Shown piece after piece: positions 1 through 8,558 of a stretch of DNA of 37,680 bases. A model generated the notes under the pieces. The model did no database searches. It saw only the letters and a program-made list of their open reading frames with translations, and was not told where the DNA came from. Every line of letters begins with the position of its first letter. The first letter of the stretch is position 1. Origin of the DNA: Klebsiella pneumoniae (GTDB lineage Bacteria; Pseudomonadota; Gammaproteobacteria; Pseudomonadales; Pseudohongiellaceae); NCBI GenBank assembly GCA_945869725.1, contig CAMBPO010000028.1:1-37680 (forward strand), given 5' to 3'. A program made the translations under genes and the position numbers.

Positions 1-561
1 CCAACCCGCCGTCTTGAGGCATCACCGCGTGGTATCGCGTGGCTGCCCGCGCCTCACGATGATGAAGGCTGCTGGGAGCGATTGCTGAATGTAGCGCCGT
101 ACTTCACCAAGTATAACGCCACCCGCGGCGCGGGTATCAGTGACGAAAATCCTCAGGAAGCAGGCACATATCCTTACCCGATACTGATAACGCAGGCGGA
201 TCAGGATGAAAACACGGTCTACTGGCTAACGCGTGTTATGCATGAGAATTACGACACCTATAAAGATGCGGACCCCGGGGCGATTGGTTGGGCACTGGAG
301 TTCCAGGTGTTCGACTGGGTAGTGCCCTATCACCAGGGAGCGGTGCGCTACTGGAAAGAAATCGGTGTGTGGACGGATGCCTACGAAGCCCATAACGCCG
401 AGTTGATTCGGCGGCAAGATGTGCTGGCAGCGGCTTGGGCTGACGTTACCGGCCAACGCATTGGCAATCAGCAGGAGTTTCTGACTGCCTGGCATCAGCT
501 TCGTGCAGAACGCCTGCGCGCCGCTGGATTTGAACCGATATGGGAAACAACTGAGCCGTGA
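1..561 (+). CDS. TAXI-family TRAP transporter solute-binding protein (C-terminal part, 5' end outside window)
   Basis: This is an open frame from base 1 to a TGA at 559-561, so only the last ~186 residues are present and the start and signal peptide lie upstream. The visible part ends in a helical region (GWALEFQVFDWVVPYHQGAV, then a YWKEIGVW segment) of the kind found at the C-terminus of TAXI substrate-binding proteins. Family knowledge: these are periplasmic receptors that hand a solute, often a carboxylate, to a fused TRAP permease. The stop overlaps the GTG start of exactly such a permease by 4 bp, indicating one operon and translational coupling. The assignment rests partly on this neighbour. 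The ligand cannot be told. Confidence 0.8.
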   Translation, partial: PTRRLEASPRGIAWLPAPHDDEGCWERLLNVAPYFTKYNATRGAGISDENPQEAGTYPYPILITQADQDENTVYWLTRVMHENYDTYKDADPGAIGWALEFQVFDWVVPYHQGAVRYWKEIGVWTDAYEAHNAELIRRQDVLAAAWADVTGQRIGNQQEFLTAWHQLRAERLRAAGFEPIWETTEP

Positions 562-2558
562 GTGATATCCATCCTGAGAATAATGTGGTCGTGTCTCGTT
601 CGGTAAGATCGTCTGCAAGTATGCCTTTGCCGCTGCGATGGCTGGTGGCAATCGCTGCCGTATTGAGCGTTTTTCTGGCCATGGACTCGTTGCGACTGTT
701 CTCCGAACGGCCGCTGATGGAGTTTGTCATAACCGTACAGAACCATTATTACTATGCTCTTCTGGCCTTGCTGCTGCCGTTCAGTTTTCTGATTTATCCG
801 CCTTTTAAAAATGCCACCCGCTACTGGTATGACATTGTCCTGGGCCTCGCAACCTTCTGTGTCTGCATGTACTTTTTTGTTAACTCTGAAACCATGCTGG
901 ATTATGGTTGGGAGTTTTCTGCACCCGATACCGCGGTGGTGATGAGCTATCTGTTGTGGGCGATGGCTCTGGAAGCGATTCGCCGCTGCGGCGGTGCCAC
1001 GCTGTTCTGGATGGTGCTGCTGTTTTCGATTTATCCGATTTTTGCAGATCAGATGCCCGGCCCCATTTCGGGAATGGCGTCGACGGCAGCTGAAACAGCC
1101 TCCTACCATGTGATGAGTATCGAGAGCATTTTGGGACTGCCATTCCGTGCGTTTGCCCAGTTGGTGATAGGTTTTCTCGTCTTCGGCGTCGCGTTGCAGC
1201 ACACAGGAGGCGGGCGCTTTTTTATCAATCTGGCGTTTGCAGGCTTTGGTCATGTGCGCGGCGGATCCGCAAAAGTAGCAATTGTCTCCAGTGGTTTGAT
1301 GGGGTCGATGAGCGGCAGTGTTATTACCAATGTGCTGTCGACCGGCCCGTTAACAATTCCTGCGATGAGAAAGACCGGGTTTTCCCGTGAATACGCGGCG
1401 GGTGTGGAGGCGTGTGCGTCAACAGGAGGCGTGTTGTTGCCGCCTATCATGGGATCTACTGCGTTTGTTATGGCGACATTTCTGAATGTGCCGTATTCCG
1501 ATGTGGCGATCGCGGCTACGATTCCTGCATTGTTGTATTTTTTTGGTCTATTTGTGCAGATTGATGCGTACGCCGCCCGACATGATTTGCAGGGGACGCC
1601 TCGCGAAGAGTTGCCCCGACTAATCGATACTCTGCGAGAAGGCTGGTTCTACATGGCCTCGTTTGTGGTGCTGATTTTTCTGTTAGTATTTTTGCAGAGA
1701 GAGGCCGTGGCACCGTTTTATGCCACAGGAATGTTGTTGGTACTGAACCAGTTGTCACCTAAAAATCGCTGGAATTTGAACCAGGCCGGTGATTTCCTGG
1801 TGGCGAGCGGCAAGTTGCTGGTTGAGTTGCTGGCGATTATGGCGGGTGTAGGGCTGATAGTTGGTGCCCTCTCAGTCACTGGCTTGTCCGGGACACTGGT
1901 CAATGACCTGTTGTTTATCGCCGGAGATTCCGTCCTGATGTTGCTGCTGATGGGGGCGTTTACCAGCTTTATTCTGGGTATCGGTATGACTGTCACCGCC
2001 GCCTATATTTTTCTGGCGATAGTCCTGGCTCCCGCACTGGTGCAGGGTGGCCTGGACCCGATGAGTGTGCATTTGTTTATCCTGTACTGGGGCATGTTGT
2101 CGTTTATTACGCCGCCTGTGGCGCTGGGCGCATTTGCAGCCGCCAGTATTGCCGGCGCCTCTGCGCTGAAAACAGGCTTCAAGGCCATGCAACTAGGCAG
2201 TGTGATTTACTTCATCCCGTTCTTTTTTGTTCTTGAACCTGCGTTGATCATGCAGGGTTCGATACCACAAATTGTGCTGGCAACATCAATAGTGGTGCTG
2301 GGCATAACGCTTATAGCCGGTGGTCTTCAAGGCTACATGCCGTTGCTGGGCATGCTTGACAGACCGGGAGTGCTGGCAGGCATCGGCCGCGCACTCATTG
2401 TGGTCGGCGGCATCCTGGTTGCCTTGCCTGGTCTTGATTCGATTGGTATTCCTGTGGGTGATCAGCTGTTGTTTGTCTCTGGTTTGACTCTGAGCGTGCT
2501 TGGCATCCTTGCCAGTCGTCGACGTCACAGTCCTGCGCAGGTCTCAGGGTCTGTATAA
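558..2558 (+). CDS. TRAP transporter permease, 4TM/12TM fusion (DctQ-like + DctM)
   Basis: The protein has 666 aa and is very hydrophobic, with membrane segments along nearly its whole length. An N-terminal four-helix part (about residues 25-160) corresponds to the small DctQ-like subunit. It is followed by a large DctM-like domain with glycine-rich loops typical of the family (SGLMGSMSGSVITNVLSTGP and a GVEACASTGGVLLPPIMGS stretch, then LGIGMTVTAAYIF, then FITPPVALGAFAAASIAG). Such fusions pair with TAXI binding proteins and use an ion gradient to import solutes across the inner membrane. The GTG start at 558 overlaps the stop of the preceding binding-protein gene (GTGA). The 3' end overlaps the convergent DUF6351 gene by 15 bp (2544-2558), so no separate terminator fits between them. 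Confidence 0.92.
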   Translation: MSDIHPENNVVVSRSVRSSASMPLPLRWLVAIAAVLSVFLAMDSLRLFSERPLMEFVITVQNHYYYALLALLLPFSFLIYPPFKNATRYWYDIVLGLATFCVCMYFFVNSETMLDYGWEFSAPDTAVVMSYLLWAMALEAIRRCGGATLFWMVLLFSIYPIFADQMPGPISGMASTAAETASYHVMSIESILGLPFRAFAQLVIGFLVFGVALQHTGGGRFFINLAFAGFGHVRGGSAKVAIVSSGLMGSMSGSVITNVLSTGPLTIPAMRKTGFSREYAAGVEACASTGGVLLPPIMGSTAFVMATFLNVPYSDVAIAATIPALLYFFGLFVQIDAYAARHDLQGTPREELPRLIDTLREGWFYMASFVVLIFLLVFLQREAVAPFYATGMLLVLNQLSPKNRWNLNQAGDFLVASGKLLVELLAIMAGVGLIVGALSVTGLSGTLVNDLLFIAGDSVLMLLLMGAFTSFILGIGMTVTAAYIFLAIVLAPALVQGGLDPMSVHLFILYWGMLSFITPPVALGAFAAASIAGASALKTGFKAMQLGSVIYFIPFFFVLEPALIMQGSIPQIVLATSIVVLGITLIAGGLQGYMPLLGMLDRPGVLAGIGRALIVVGGILVALPGLDSIGIPVGDQLLFVSGLTLSVLGILASRRRHSPAQVSGSV

Positions 2559-4754
2559 GTTCACCGGAGATGGGCCAAACGATAACCAAGTGTCGTTGCT
2601 GCCCTGAGATTGGCCTGGTTGAGACCAGTCGCACACGCCTTGCGCAAAGATTGCCTCAAGGCGTTGCTTTTCCTCAGCAGTAAACTCCACGCGATAATCA
2701 TCGTAGTCGATGGGCTTCAGGGCGCATTTCATAATGTCATTGCTGAGTGGGGCGCCGGCGACCAATCTCAAACCCGCATGTGGTGGATACAGTTGGTTGC
2801 AGAGCCCCTGATCAGCGTCTGCCTGCGTGTTGTTCAGGATGCGCTCCACATCAAACACGGCTGGCTCCACAATGCGCTGGCCTTCAGGGGTAAAACAGTC
2901 ATCCGCCAGTTCCGTTGGGCGCGCGCCGGCAATACGGTCCAGCACAGGGCGATTGCTGTTGTCGGCCTTGAAAGCGTCTAGCCAGCGATTCATCAGCATC
3001 AAATTTTCGTCGGCCAGAGACAGGCTGCTCTGGTGGCGGCGGATCACATAATTGTCTGCATGACCGTTGTCGCGTTCCAGTCTGGCCCGTGTGATAAATG
3101 AATAGACACTGGCGTGGAAGTTACCTTCATGATCCAGATAGGGGCGGTCATCAATAATGGGCACTTGCGATAAACCTGCGCTGCCGTTGGTAATGCGTCC
3201 GGTTTCATAGGCGATCTGCACGGCGTCACTGTCGGCCTGAGTACGCTCTGATGTCGGCTGATAATCGATATCCCAGCCACCAAATTTTTCATTGATATCC
3301 AGAAACAGTGTTTTGTCGATGAGGCCCTGATTCATGGCCAGCAACCCGTACTGTACGCCAACATTGTCATGTGGGCTGACCGCAAAGGGGCGTTCAGTGT
3401 TGATGCCCGTAAATAACTTTTCGCCAAACACATTGCGCATGCCGTCATAGATGGAGCACCGTGCGCCACCCGGATTGGTTTGTGGGTGGTAGTGCAGCAT
3501 GGACGGGATTTCAGCGGAGCAATCAAACGGTGAAATCCGGTCGGGTCGTGAACCCAGGGACTGGTCACACAGATACCAGTTTGGCCAGCCTCCGATCAGC
3601 GTGCGGGTTGATTCGTCCAGACCGTTTGCAGGATCATTGGCATATCGCCGCCATGGGCCGCTACATTCCTGAGAATCGGTAAAGTAGGTCACCGCGTCTG
3701 GAAATGTCATACTGATCAGCAAGCCATCCAGAATGCCAGGGTAGGCGCCGGCAATGAGCAGTTGCTGCATGGCGCCGCCTGATCCGCCGGTGCCAATGGT
3801 ATGAACAGGCAGTCCATAGTTTTCAATAAAATGCTCTTTGACCATCATCGTGGTCTCGGCCGACAACACGTCGTTGCAACCACCCTGAGCGTTCACATTC
3901 AGGGTTGAGGATGCGACCGCATAACCCGCCGCCAGCGTCGACTCTCTCAATACCCCGCCCGTGGTTGTGCCTTGAAAGTAACCGGCCTCGCAGCCTCCGC
4001 CGTAGCTATAGACCAGCCGTCCGTTCCAGGCGGCAGATAAGCCTGATTGCGTTTGCGGGTCGTACAGCGTAGCGATCTGATAAATGGCCCGGTTGATGGT
4101 GCCGGTTTCCAGTTTGACGATAAAGGGAACCTGCTGCCCCGTTACGTTGGTAATGCTGGCAACGTTAGCAGGCAATTGCTGCGGGTTCTCAAGCGCAACA
4201 AATTCTTCGCTGTCTTGTGCGCGATACACATAATCAAAGCGTGTTGGCAGTGAGCAATCGGATGATTGACCACTGACATCAATAAACTCTCCGTTACCGA
4301 TGTCAAAACGGCGTGCATTGCCCTGCCGGTCGGGTGCCAGGTCTTTAAGGCACGCGTAAGGCGTCTGCTGCTCTCCGGAGATGACGGGCCCGGTCTTCGG
4401 GTAACTCACCAGCGTTATTTGGGTCTCTTTGCCGTCCAGAGTTGCGCTGAGGGTGTTTTCTCCTTGCGCAAGTCCGCTTACCAGCGTTGTGACTATCCAC
4501 ACCCCCTCCTGTTGCATGGCCTGAGAGTGGTTGCTCAGGTCGGTCGCGGTGGCTGAGCCGTTTAAGGTCAATTCAGGGCCATCAGGTCCGCTGGTCCGAT
4601 ATCGAATCTCGATCATGGCATCGCCGCCAGTCACTAGATGCGGCGCACTGGACAGCACGGCGAGGCTGAGTTCAACGGGGGTATTCTGTGTGGCGTCCTG
4701 ACAGGCTGCCAGGGCTAAGCTGAGCAGGATTACCGGTGTTGTTTTAATTGTCAT
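2544..4754 (-). CDS. DUF6351-like secreted lipoprotein, putative alpha/beta-hydrolase
   Basis: The protein has 736 aa. Its N-terminus is a lipoprotein signal (LSLALAAC, acylated Cys at about residue 18), so the mature protein should be lipid-anchored outside the inner membrane. A strong GGGAG ribosome site precedes the ATG at 4754. Around residues 321-327 there is GTGGSGG, a GxSxG-type nucleophile elbow with Ser325, followed by AYPGILDG as in large secreted esterases. The length and these blocks fit what I recall of the DUF6351 family. Family name and catalytic role are inference; substrate unknown. Many cysteines (for example in the CEAGYF, GGCND and WYLCDQS contexts) suggest disulfides and an exported location. 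It converges with and overlaps the TRAP permease gene by 15 bp, and its start region faces the divergent DUF4159 gene. Confidence 0.65.
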   Translation of the reverse strand: MTIKTTPVILLSLALAACQDATQNTPVELSLAVLSSAPHLVTGGDAMIEIRYRTSGPDGPELTLNGSATATDLSNHSQAMQQEGVWIVTTLVSGLAQGENTLSATLDGKETQITLVSYPKTGPVISGEQQTPYACLKDLAPDRQGNARRFDIGNGEFIDVSGQSSDCSLPTRFDYVYRAQDSEEFVALENPQQLPANVASITNVTGQQVPFIVKLETGTINRAIYQIATLYDPQTQSGLSAAWNGRLVYSYGGGCEAGYFQGTTTGGVLRESTLAAGYAVASSTLNVNAQGGCNDVLSAETTMMVKEHFIENYGLPVHTIGTGGSGGAMQQLLIAGAYPGILDGLLISMTFPDAVTYFTDSQECSGPWRRYANDPANGLDESTRTLIGGWPNWYLCDQSLGSRPDRISPFDCSAEIPSMLHYHPQTNPGGARCSIYDGMRNVFGEKLFTGINTERPFAVSPHDNVGVQYGLLAMNQGLIDKTLFLDINEKFGGWDIDYQPTSERTQADSDAVQIAYETGRITNGSAGLSQVPIIDDRPYLDHEGNFHASVYSFITRARLERDNGHADNYVIRRHQSSLSLADENLMLMNRWLDAFKADNSNRPVLDRIAGARPTELADDCFTPEGQRIVEPAVFDVERILNNTQADADQGLCNQLYPPHAGLRLVAGAPLSNDIMKCALKPIDYDDYRVEFTAEEKQRLEAIFAQGVCDWSQPGQSQGSNDTWLSFGPSPVNLYRP

Positions 4755-4861
4755 GGCTGGCTCCCGAGGTCATTTTCTGCAAGACTTCACTGGTGATGAG
4801 GTTGAAATCCATATCAGCTTACACCAAACTGCAAATCCGGCACATTAAACCCTGGCATACC

Positions 4862-5689
4862 ATGTTGAGCGCAACATTCAGAACAACACTGAAGACACTG
4901 CTGTTTAAAGTGATGGCGCCTTTGTGCGTGTTAATCCAGCCCATTGTTGCCTCTTCACTGCTGGCTCAGCCGTTTATGAGTCTGCCACCAATCAACACTC
5001 CGGTTGCTGTGGAGGAAGAGGATATAGCCGGAGAATTCGCGTTCGCGCGCGTACAGTACAATTCTTATTATCAGGGCGGATTTGGTTATGGCCCCTGGTC
5101 TGTGGATTTTCCGGATGCCGACCGCAATTTTCTTCGCGGGGTGGCGCGCCTCAGCAATGTCAGGGTGATGCCTGAGCCTATCGTGCTGAGTCTTGAGGAC
5201 GAACAGATATATGAGTATCCATTTCTCTATATGCTGGAAGTCGGGCGTAACGGTGGCCCGTACTTTACGCCGACAGAACTGGAAAATTTGCGAGAGTATC
5301 TTCTGCGTGGCGGTTTTTTACTGATAGACGACTTCTGGGGTACCCGCGAGTGGCAGGCGTTCGAGAATTCGTTCTCAGCTGTTTTCCCCGGAAGGGAAAT
5401 TGTCAGATTGCCGGCAGATCATGAAATTTTCCGGGTGTACTACGATATTGAGGGTCCGCAGATGATCCCGGCATTGGGTAACGAGAACGCCCAGCCGGAG
5501 AGGGATGTAGGAGAAGCTTCCCTGCATGCCATTCTGGACGATGATGGCCGAATTATGGTGTTGATCAACTGGAATACCGACATGGGTGATGGCTGGGAGC
5601 ACACCTACCACCCACGTTATCCAACGCGTTATGCAAACCTCGCTTATCAGATGGGATTGAACTACCTCATCTACTCAATGACGCATTGA
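4862..5689 (+). CDS. Secreted DUF4159 domain protein
   Basis: The DUF4159 signature is present: FAFARVQYNS near the start of the mature part, then the hallmark DFPDADRNFLRGVARLSNV, a LREYLLRGGFLLIDDFWG strand-turn block and a final INWNTDMGDGWEH region. The start chosen (ATG 4862, 275 aa) gives a clean signal peptide, a basic N-terminus followed by a hydrophobic stretch ending LLAQ, so the product is probably periplasmic. In-frame ATGs at 4748 and 4796 would add 38 or 22 residues, but none of the three has a strong ribosome site. Family knowledge: DUF4159 often occurs fused to or beside membrane proteins in MoxR/von Willebrand operons; here it stands alone. Molecular function is unknown. It converges on the ChaN-like gene with a 22-bp gap. 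Confidence 0.8.
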   Translation: MLSATFRTTLKTLLFKVMAPLCVLIQPIVASSLLAQPFMSLPPINTPVAVEEEDIAGEFAFARVQYNSYYQGGFGYGPWSVDFPDADRNFLRGVARLSNVRVMPEPIVLSLEDEQIYEYPFLYMLEVGRNGGPYFTPTELENLREYLLRGGFLLIDDFWGTREWQAFENSFSAVFPGREIVRLPADHEIFRVYYDIEGPQMIPALGNENAQPERDVGEASLHAILDDDGRIMVLINWNTDMGDGWEHTYHPRYPTRYANLAYQMGLNYLIYSMTH

Positions 5690-5711
5690 TACATTCTGAA
5701 CGTCCACAGTT

Positions 5712-6686
5712 TCACTGCGTCATGTCTGCACAATAGTCATCGCCACGAATGGCAGGCGTAAACCAGATAAAGTCGTAAATAAAATCGCCCGCCGCGTCGG
5801 CAAGATAGTCAGAGACCTGTGCACCTGCCGGATCAACTTCAAGAAATGCAACAGCCACCGCGGACACAGCATCGGCTGGCAGATAGTTGGGTACGCCCAA
5901 ATCGTGTCTGACATGAAAGTTGCCGGCCAGCAGAATCCGTTGAGCCACATCACCAGGTGTTGTCAGTGCATTCGCCATGTGTTGATCGCGTGCCTGTTGA
6001 ACCCGAACCATGGGTGGGATCTGAGCAGCGGGCAACATGCCGCAATGGCTGACATCAATTTCCTCAGTAAGTCGCTGCATCTGCGCGTCATTTAGCGTGG
6101 TCTGCTGCTGATCTTCTGGCTCAGCTCGGTATACCTGCATCATCGTTTCTGCGCCAATATTGCCGGCGACAAGGGTGGCGTTGGTCATAAAGCCCAGGGA
6201 CAGAGAGGGCTCATAGAATTCCCATGTCCAGCCGTCATCCCAGGACAGGATTTCCTGCCATTGTTCATTTGGCGGCAAAGTCTCCATGGCTGACAGCGAA
6301 TCTAGCGCGGGCTGTTGTGCTGCTGTCAGCATCTCCATGGCCAGTAACACGGGTTGTGTGGTTTTTAACAGGTGCTCAAGTATTGTCAGACGTAATCGGT
6401 GATGGTCGGGATTATCATGCTTTTCTCCCAGTAACAGCAGTTCGGTATTTGAGAGCTGCTGCAGCAGTGTGTCCTCAGAGATAAAGGCATTTTCGCTGCG
6501 GCTCCAGATCTGTCCGCTCAGCGGATGATCGCGGTGCAGGTTGCTCTGCCATTGCATGGGCTCATCGGCAGCCTGCAAAAGTTGACCTGTCGCACCAAAA
6601 AATATCGCAAGGGTCGTTGCCCAAATCGTCGGGCCTGATAATGCCAGTTCAGGAAAACCTCGCCTAGTCATTCTTGATGCCGTCAC
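5712..6686 (-). CDS. ChaN-family haem-binding-type protein (Cofac_haem_bdg), exported
   Basis: ChaN/PF04187 blocks are visible in order: ELLLLGEKHDNPDHHRLRLT, VLLAMEML, a DDGWTWEFYEPSLSLG segment and a terminal LLAGNFHVRHDLGVPNYL. These match the Tiki/ChaN fold with conserved E, H and N residues. The GTG at 6686 is taken as the start because AGGAG lies 8 nt upstream (6695-6699); this gives 324 aa. An in-frame ATG at 6794 would run into the upstream gene. The N-terminus then has basic residues and a hydrophobic segment ending LLQAADE, an export signal without an obvious lipobox Cys. Family members are lipoproteins implicated in haem or iron handling; that role is not shown here. The gene lies 13 bp downstream of the SixA-like gene, probably in one operon. 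Confidence 0.8.
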   Translation of the reverse strand: MTASRMTRRGFPELALSGPTIWATTLAIFFGATGQLLQAADEPMQWQSNLHRDHPLSGQIWSRSENAFISEDTLLQQLSNTELLLLGEKHDNPDHHRLRLTILEHLLKTTQPVLLAMEMLTAAQQPALDSLSAMETLPPNEQWQEILSWDDGWTWEFYEPSLSLGFMTNATLVAGNIGAETMMQVYRAEPEDQQQTTLNDAQMQRLTEEIDVSHCGMLPAAQIPPMVRVQQARDQHMANALTTPGDVAQRILLAGNFHVRHDLGVPNYLPADAVSAVAVAFLEVDPAGAQVSDYLADAAGDFIYDFIWFTPAIRGDDYCADMTQ

Positions 6687-6699
6687 GCGGTCTGCTCCT

Positions 6700-7212
6700 T
6701 TATGCGTCCTTTTTGGGTTTGTCCAGTTTGGGATAATCGAGCACTTTGAGCGAAGCCTGACCAAAGTCGATTGTGGCCCAGTCATCCGCTGCAAAGGTCA
6801 GTTCGGCAACGCAGCAGGTGGGCATGTTGTCCAGGCGAACGGTTGTGCATAATTCGTTCAACAAGTCAGTTAATGCAGGGTTGTGCCCAACCAGCATGAC
6901 ACAATCAATCGTACTTTCTTGTTGCCGAGCCAGATGTAGCAGGTGAACGGGCCCGGTCAGGTAAATTTGTCGCTCGAGTTGAATCAGTTCGCGAGGCATG
7001 TGCAGGCGGCTTGCAAAAATTTCTGCGGTGCTGACCGTGCGCACCGCCGGGCTGCATAACACGCGTTGCGGGTGGGTGCCGCGCGCAGCCATGCGATCGG
7101 CCATCATTGGCGCGTCGTGTCGTCCGCGCTCGTTAAGAGGTCTGTCGATATCGCGCTGGCCAGGATCGTTCCAGCTGGATTTTGCGTGTCTGACCAGTAT
7201 CAAGGTTTTCAT
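6700..7212 (-). CDS. sixA: SixA-like histidine phosphatase
   Basis: The 170-aa protein opens with LILVRHAKSSW, the RHG/RHA catalytic motif of the histidine phosphatase superfamily in its short SixA form (the RHA histidine would be phosphorylated). DRPLNERGRHDAPMMADRM, LCSPAVRTVSTAEIF and a second catalytic histidine in MLVGHNPALTDLLNEL complete the fold. SixA proteins are small cytoplasmic phosphatases acting on phosphohistidine, for example on phosphorelay or PTS proteins; the target here is unknown. The ATG at 7212 is preceded by GGAGC at normal spacing. The ChaN-like gene follows after 13 bp, suggesting co-transcription. The symbol reflects family similarity only. Confidence 0.85.
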   Translation of the reverse strand: MKTLILVRHAKSSWNDPGQRDIDRPLNERGRHDAPMMADRMAARGTHPQRVLCSPAVRTVSTAEIFASRLHMPRELIQLERQIYLTGPVHLLHLARQQESTIDCVMLVGHNPALTDLLNELCTTVRLDNMPTCCVAELTFAADDWATIDFGQASLKVLDYPKLDKPKKDA

Positions 7213-7496
7213 TTTTGCTCCGTGCCTGAGTGCGATCCGGCGTCATTGTAACGACTGTTTCTAGGAAAAAATACCTGAGAGGGGTTCTGGGCGCAGGCTG
7301 GACTTTGGTGATTAAAATGCTCAGAATTCCGCCATTATTAAACGGGAGACGTTATTGCAATCAGGCTCAAAAAAGTCTGACGCTAAAGCTGCCCCTCGTT
7401 CATTGCTACAGTCTGCGCCGATCGGAAGAGCGCGGCTCTGCACGGCAGTCCTTCAGCGAAGCGATTGTGTGTCTGTCTACTGATTACCGATGACAG

Positions 7497-7524
7497 TTGT
7501 CTGAGAGCGCCCGGTTTATACAAT
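7497..7524 (+). promoter_or_regulatory. Candidate sigma70 promoter for the molybdenum hydroxylase operon
   Basis: TTGTCT at 7497-7502 and TACAAT at 7519-7524 are separated by 16 bp, a reasonable -35/-10 pair about 175 bp upstream of the first structural gene. It overlaps a small dyad GACAGTTGTC (7492-7501). Inferred by eye only. Confidence 0.35.
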
Positions 7525-7644
7525 CACTGAGTGTCGACGCTGGCCAAGTAACCAGCATTGCAGGTTCAGAAACAGCGATGTTTGCTGCAACGGTACTCTC
7601 GCGTTTTTGAGTGCCGGAGTTGCTGAGCAGGGCGTGGGCGGGTA

Positions 7645-7681
7645 ATCAACACAGGGTTGATAAACCATTTCTTCAATCAAC
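7645..7681. promoter_or_regulatory. Inverted/direct repeat ATCAAC-GTTGAT-ATCAAC, possible MarR operator
   Basis: ATCAAC (7645-7650) and GTTGAT (7656-7661) form a 6-bp dyad with a 5-bp spacer. A third ATCAAC lies at 7676-7681, ending 16 bp before the ATG at 7698. TTGAT/ATCAA-type dyads are typical of MarR-family operators, and a MarR regulator gene lies just downstream of this operon. The position between candidate promoter and start codon fits repression. The link to that regulator is inference. Confidence 0.35.
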
Positions 7682-7697
7682 AACAGGATCTGTAACC

Positions 7698-8558
7698 ATG
7701 GAATACAGGGCGCCAAGGACATTGGCCGAGGTTTGTGCGGCGCTGGGTGCTGCATCTGGCACGGTTAAGGTGTTTGCCGGTGGCACAGATCTGTTGCCGC
7801 GTTTTGTGGCCGGTGTTAACCCACCGGCCCTATTGATTGACATAAAACACGTACCCGAAACACGTGAGATCAAGCGCCTTGCAGAGGGTGGATTTGTGAT
7901 TGGATCCGCTTGCTCGGGTGGTCAGATCAATGCTCATACCGAACTTGTGCGTAGTTGGCCGGGACTTACCGAAGCCATGGATCTTATCGGTTCAGTGCAG
8001 ATACAGTCGCGTGCTACTTTAGGCGGTAACTTGTGTAATGCATCTCCCGCGGCAGACTCTGTGCCGGCACTGATTGCGTCACGGGCAAGTTGTCGCATTG
8101 CTGGCAGTGATGGGGAACGTGAATTGCCGGTGGAAGACATCATTGTGTCACCGGGGCGCACCTGCCTGCGCCAGGACGAGTTTATTGTCAGTTTTTTTCT
8201 CCCCGCACGGAATCCGCGCAGTGCCGATGCCTATTTGCGTATGACCCCCAGAACTGAGATGGATATAGCCATCGCTAGTGCGGCGGTGAATCTAACAGTT
8301 GATGAGCAGGGTGTAGTTAATGAATGTCACGTGGTACTGGGCGCCGTTGGTCCGGTGCCGGTGTATGCGTTACCGGCGGCCCGCATCTTGCTCGGCTCCA
8401 GACTGGACGAAGAGGTTCGACAGCGATTTCGTCGCCAGATCAGTGCCTTATGCCGGCCTATCAGCGACAAGCGTGGGTCCGCAGAGTACCGTACCGATAT
8501 CAGCGCCGTTCTGGCGGATCGCGCTGCTCTGACAGCGTATAACAGGGCATTATTATGA
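7698..8558 (+). CDS. Molybdenum hydroxylase FAD-binding subunit (CoxM/XdhB-like)
   Basis: This is the FAD-binding subunit of a xanthine dehydrogenase-family enzyme (286 aa, normal length). Near the N-terminus VKVFAGGTDLLPRF is the PCMH-type FAD contact motif, and SVQIQSRATLGGNLCNASPAADS is the second canonical FAD-binding block. A C-terminal CO_deh_flav_C-like domain follows, with the TPRTEMDIAIASAAV segment. The ATG at 7698 has an AGGAT ribosome site about 9 nt upstream; 29 codons further upstream are open but unrelated to the family. The subunit would pass electrons from the 2Fe-2S protein to an acceptor. The ATGA overlap (8555-8558) with the next gene indicates coupled translation. Confidence 0.92.
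   Translation: MEYRAPRTLAEVCAALGAASGTVKVFAGGTDLLPRFVAGVNPPALLIDIKHVPETREIKRLAEGGFVIGSACSGGQINAHTELVRSWPGLTEAMDLIGSVQIQSRATLGGNLCNASPAADSVPALIASRASCRIAGSDGERELPVEDIIVSPGRTCLRQDEFIVSFFLPARNPRSADAYLRMTPRTEMDIAIASAAVNLTVDEQGVVNECHVVLGAVGPVPVYALPAARILLGSRLDEEVRQRFRRQISALCRPISDKRGSAEYRTDISAVLADRAALTAYNRALL

Larger units (their letters stand above)
7213..7697. other. Intergenic region between divergent sixA-like and molybdenum hydroxylase genes
   Basis: This 485-bp stretch has no convincing gene: the open frames present lack ribosome sites and recognisable protein sequence. It should hold the promoters of both divergent operons. A sigma70-like candidate (7497-7524) and repeated ATCAAC/GTTGAT half-sites (7645-7681) are listed separately. 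At 7420-7432 there is a 13-base match to the common stem of Illumina adapters (GATCGGAAGAGCG). It may be chance, but it marks a spot to check for assembly quality. Confidence 0.7.

Noticed and set aside
495..1253. Long minus-strand reading frame opposite the TRAP genes
   Set aside because: It overlaps two well-supported genes, is rich in His, Arg and Gln as expected for antisense of hydrophobic membrane segments, and has no ribosome site.
7230..7493. Possible small gene in the sixA-hydroxylase gap
   Set aside because: The start overlaps the sixA promoter area, there is no ribosome site, and the translation shows no recognisable motif.
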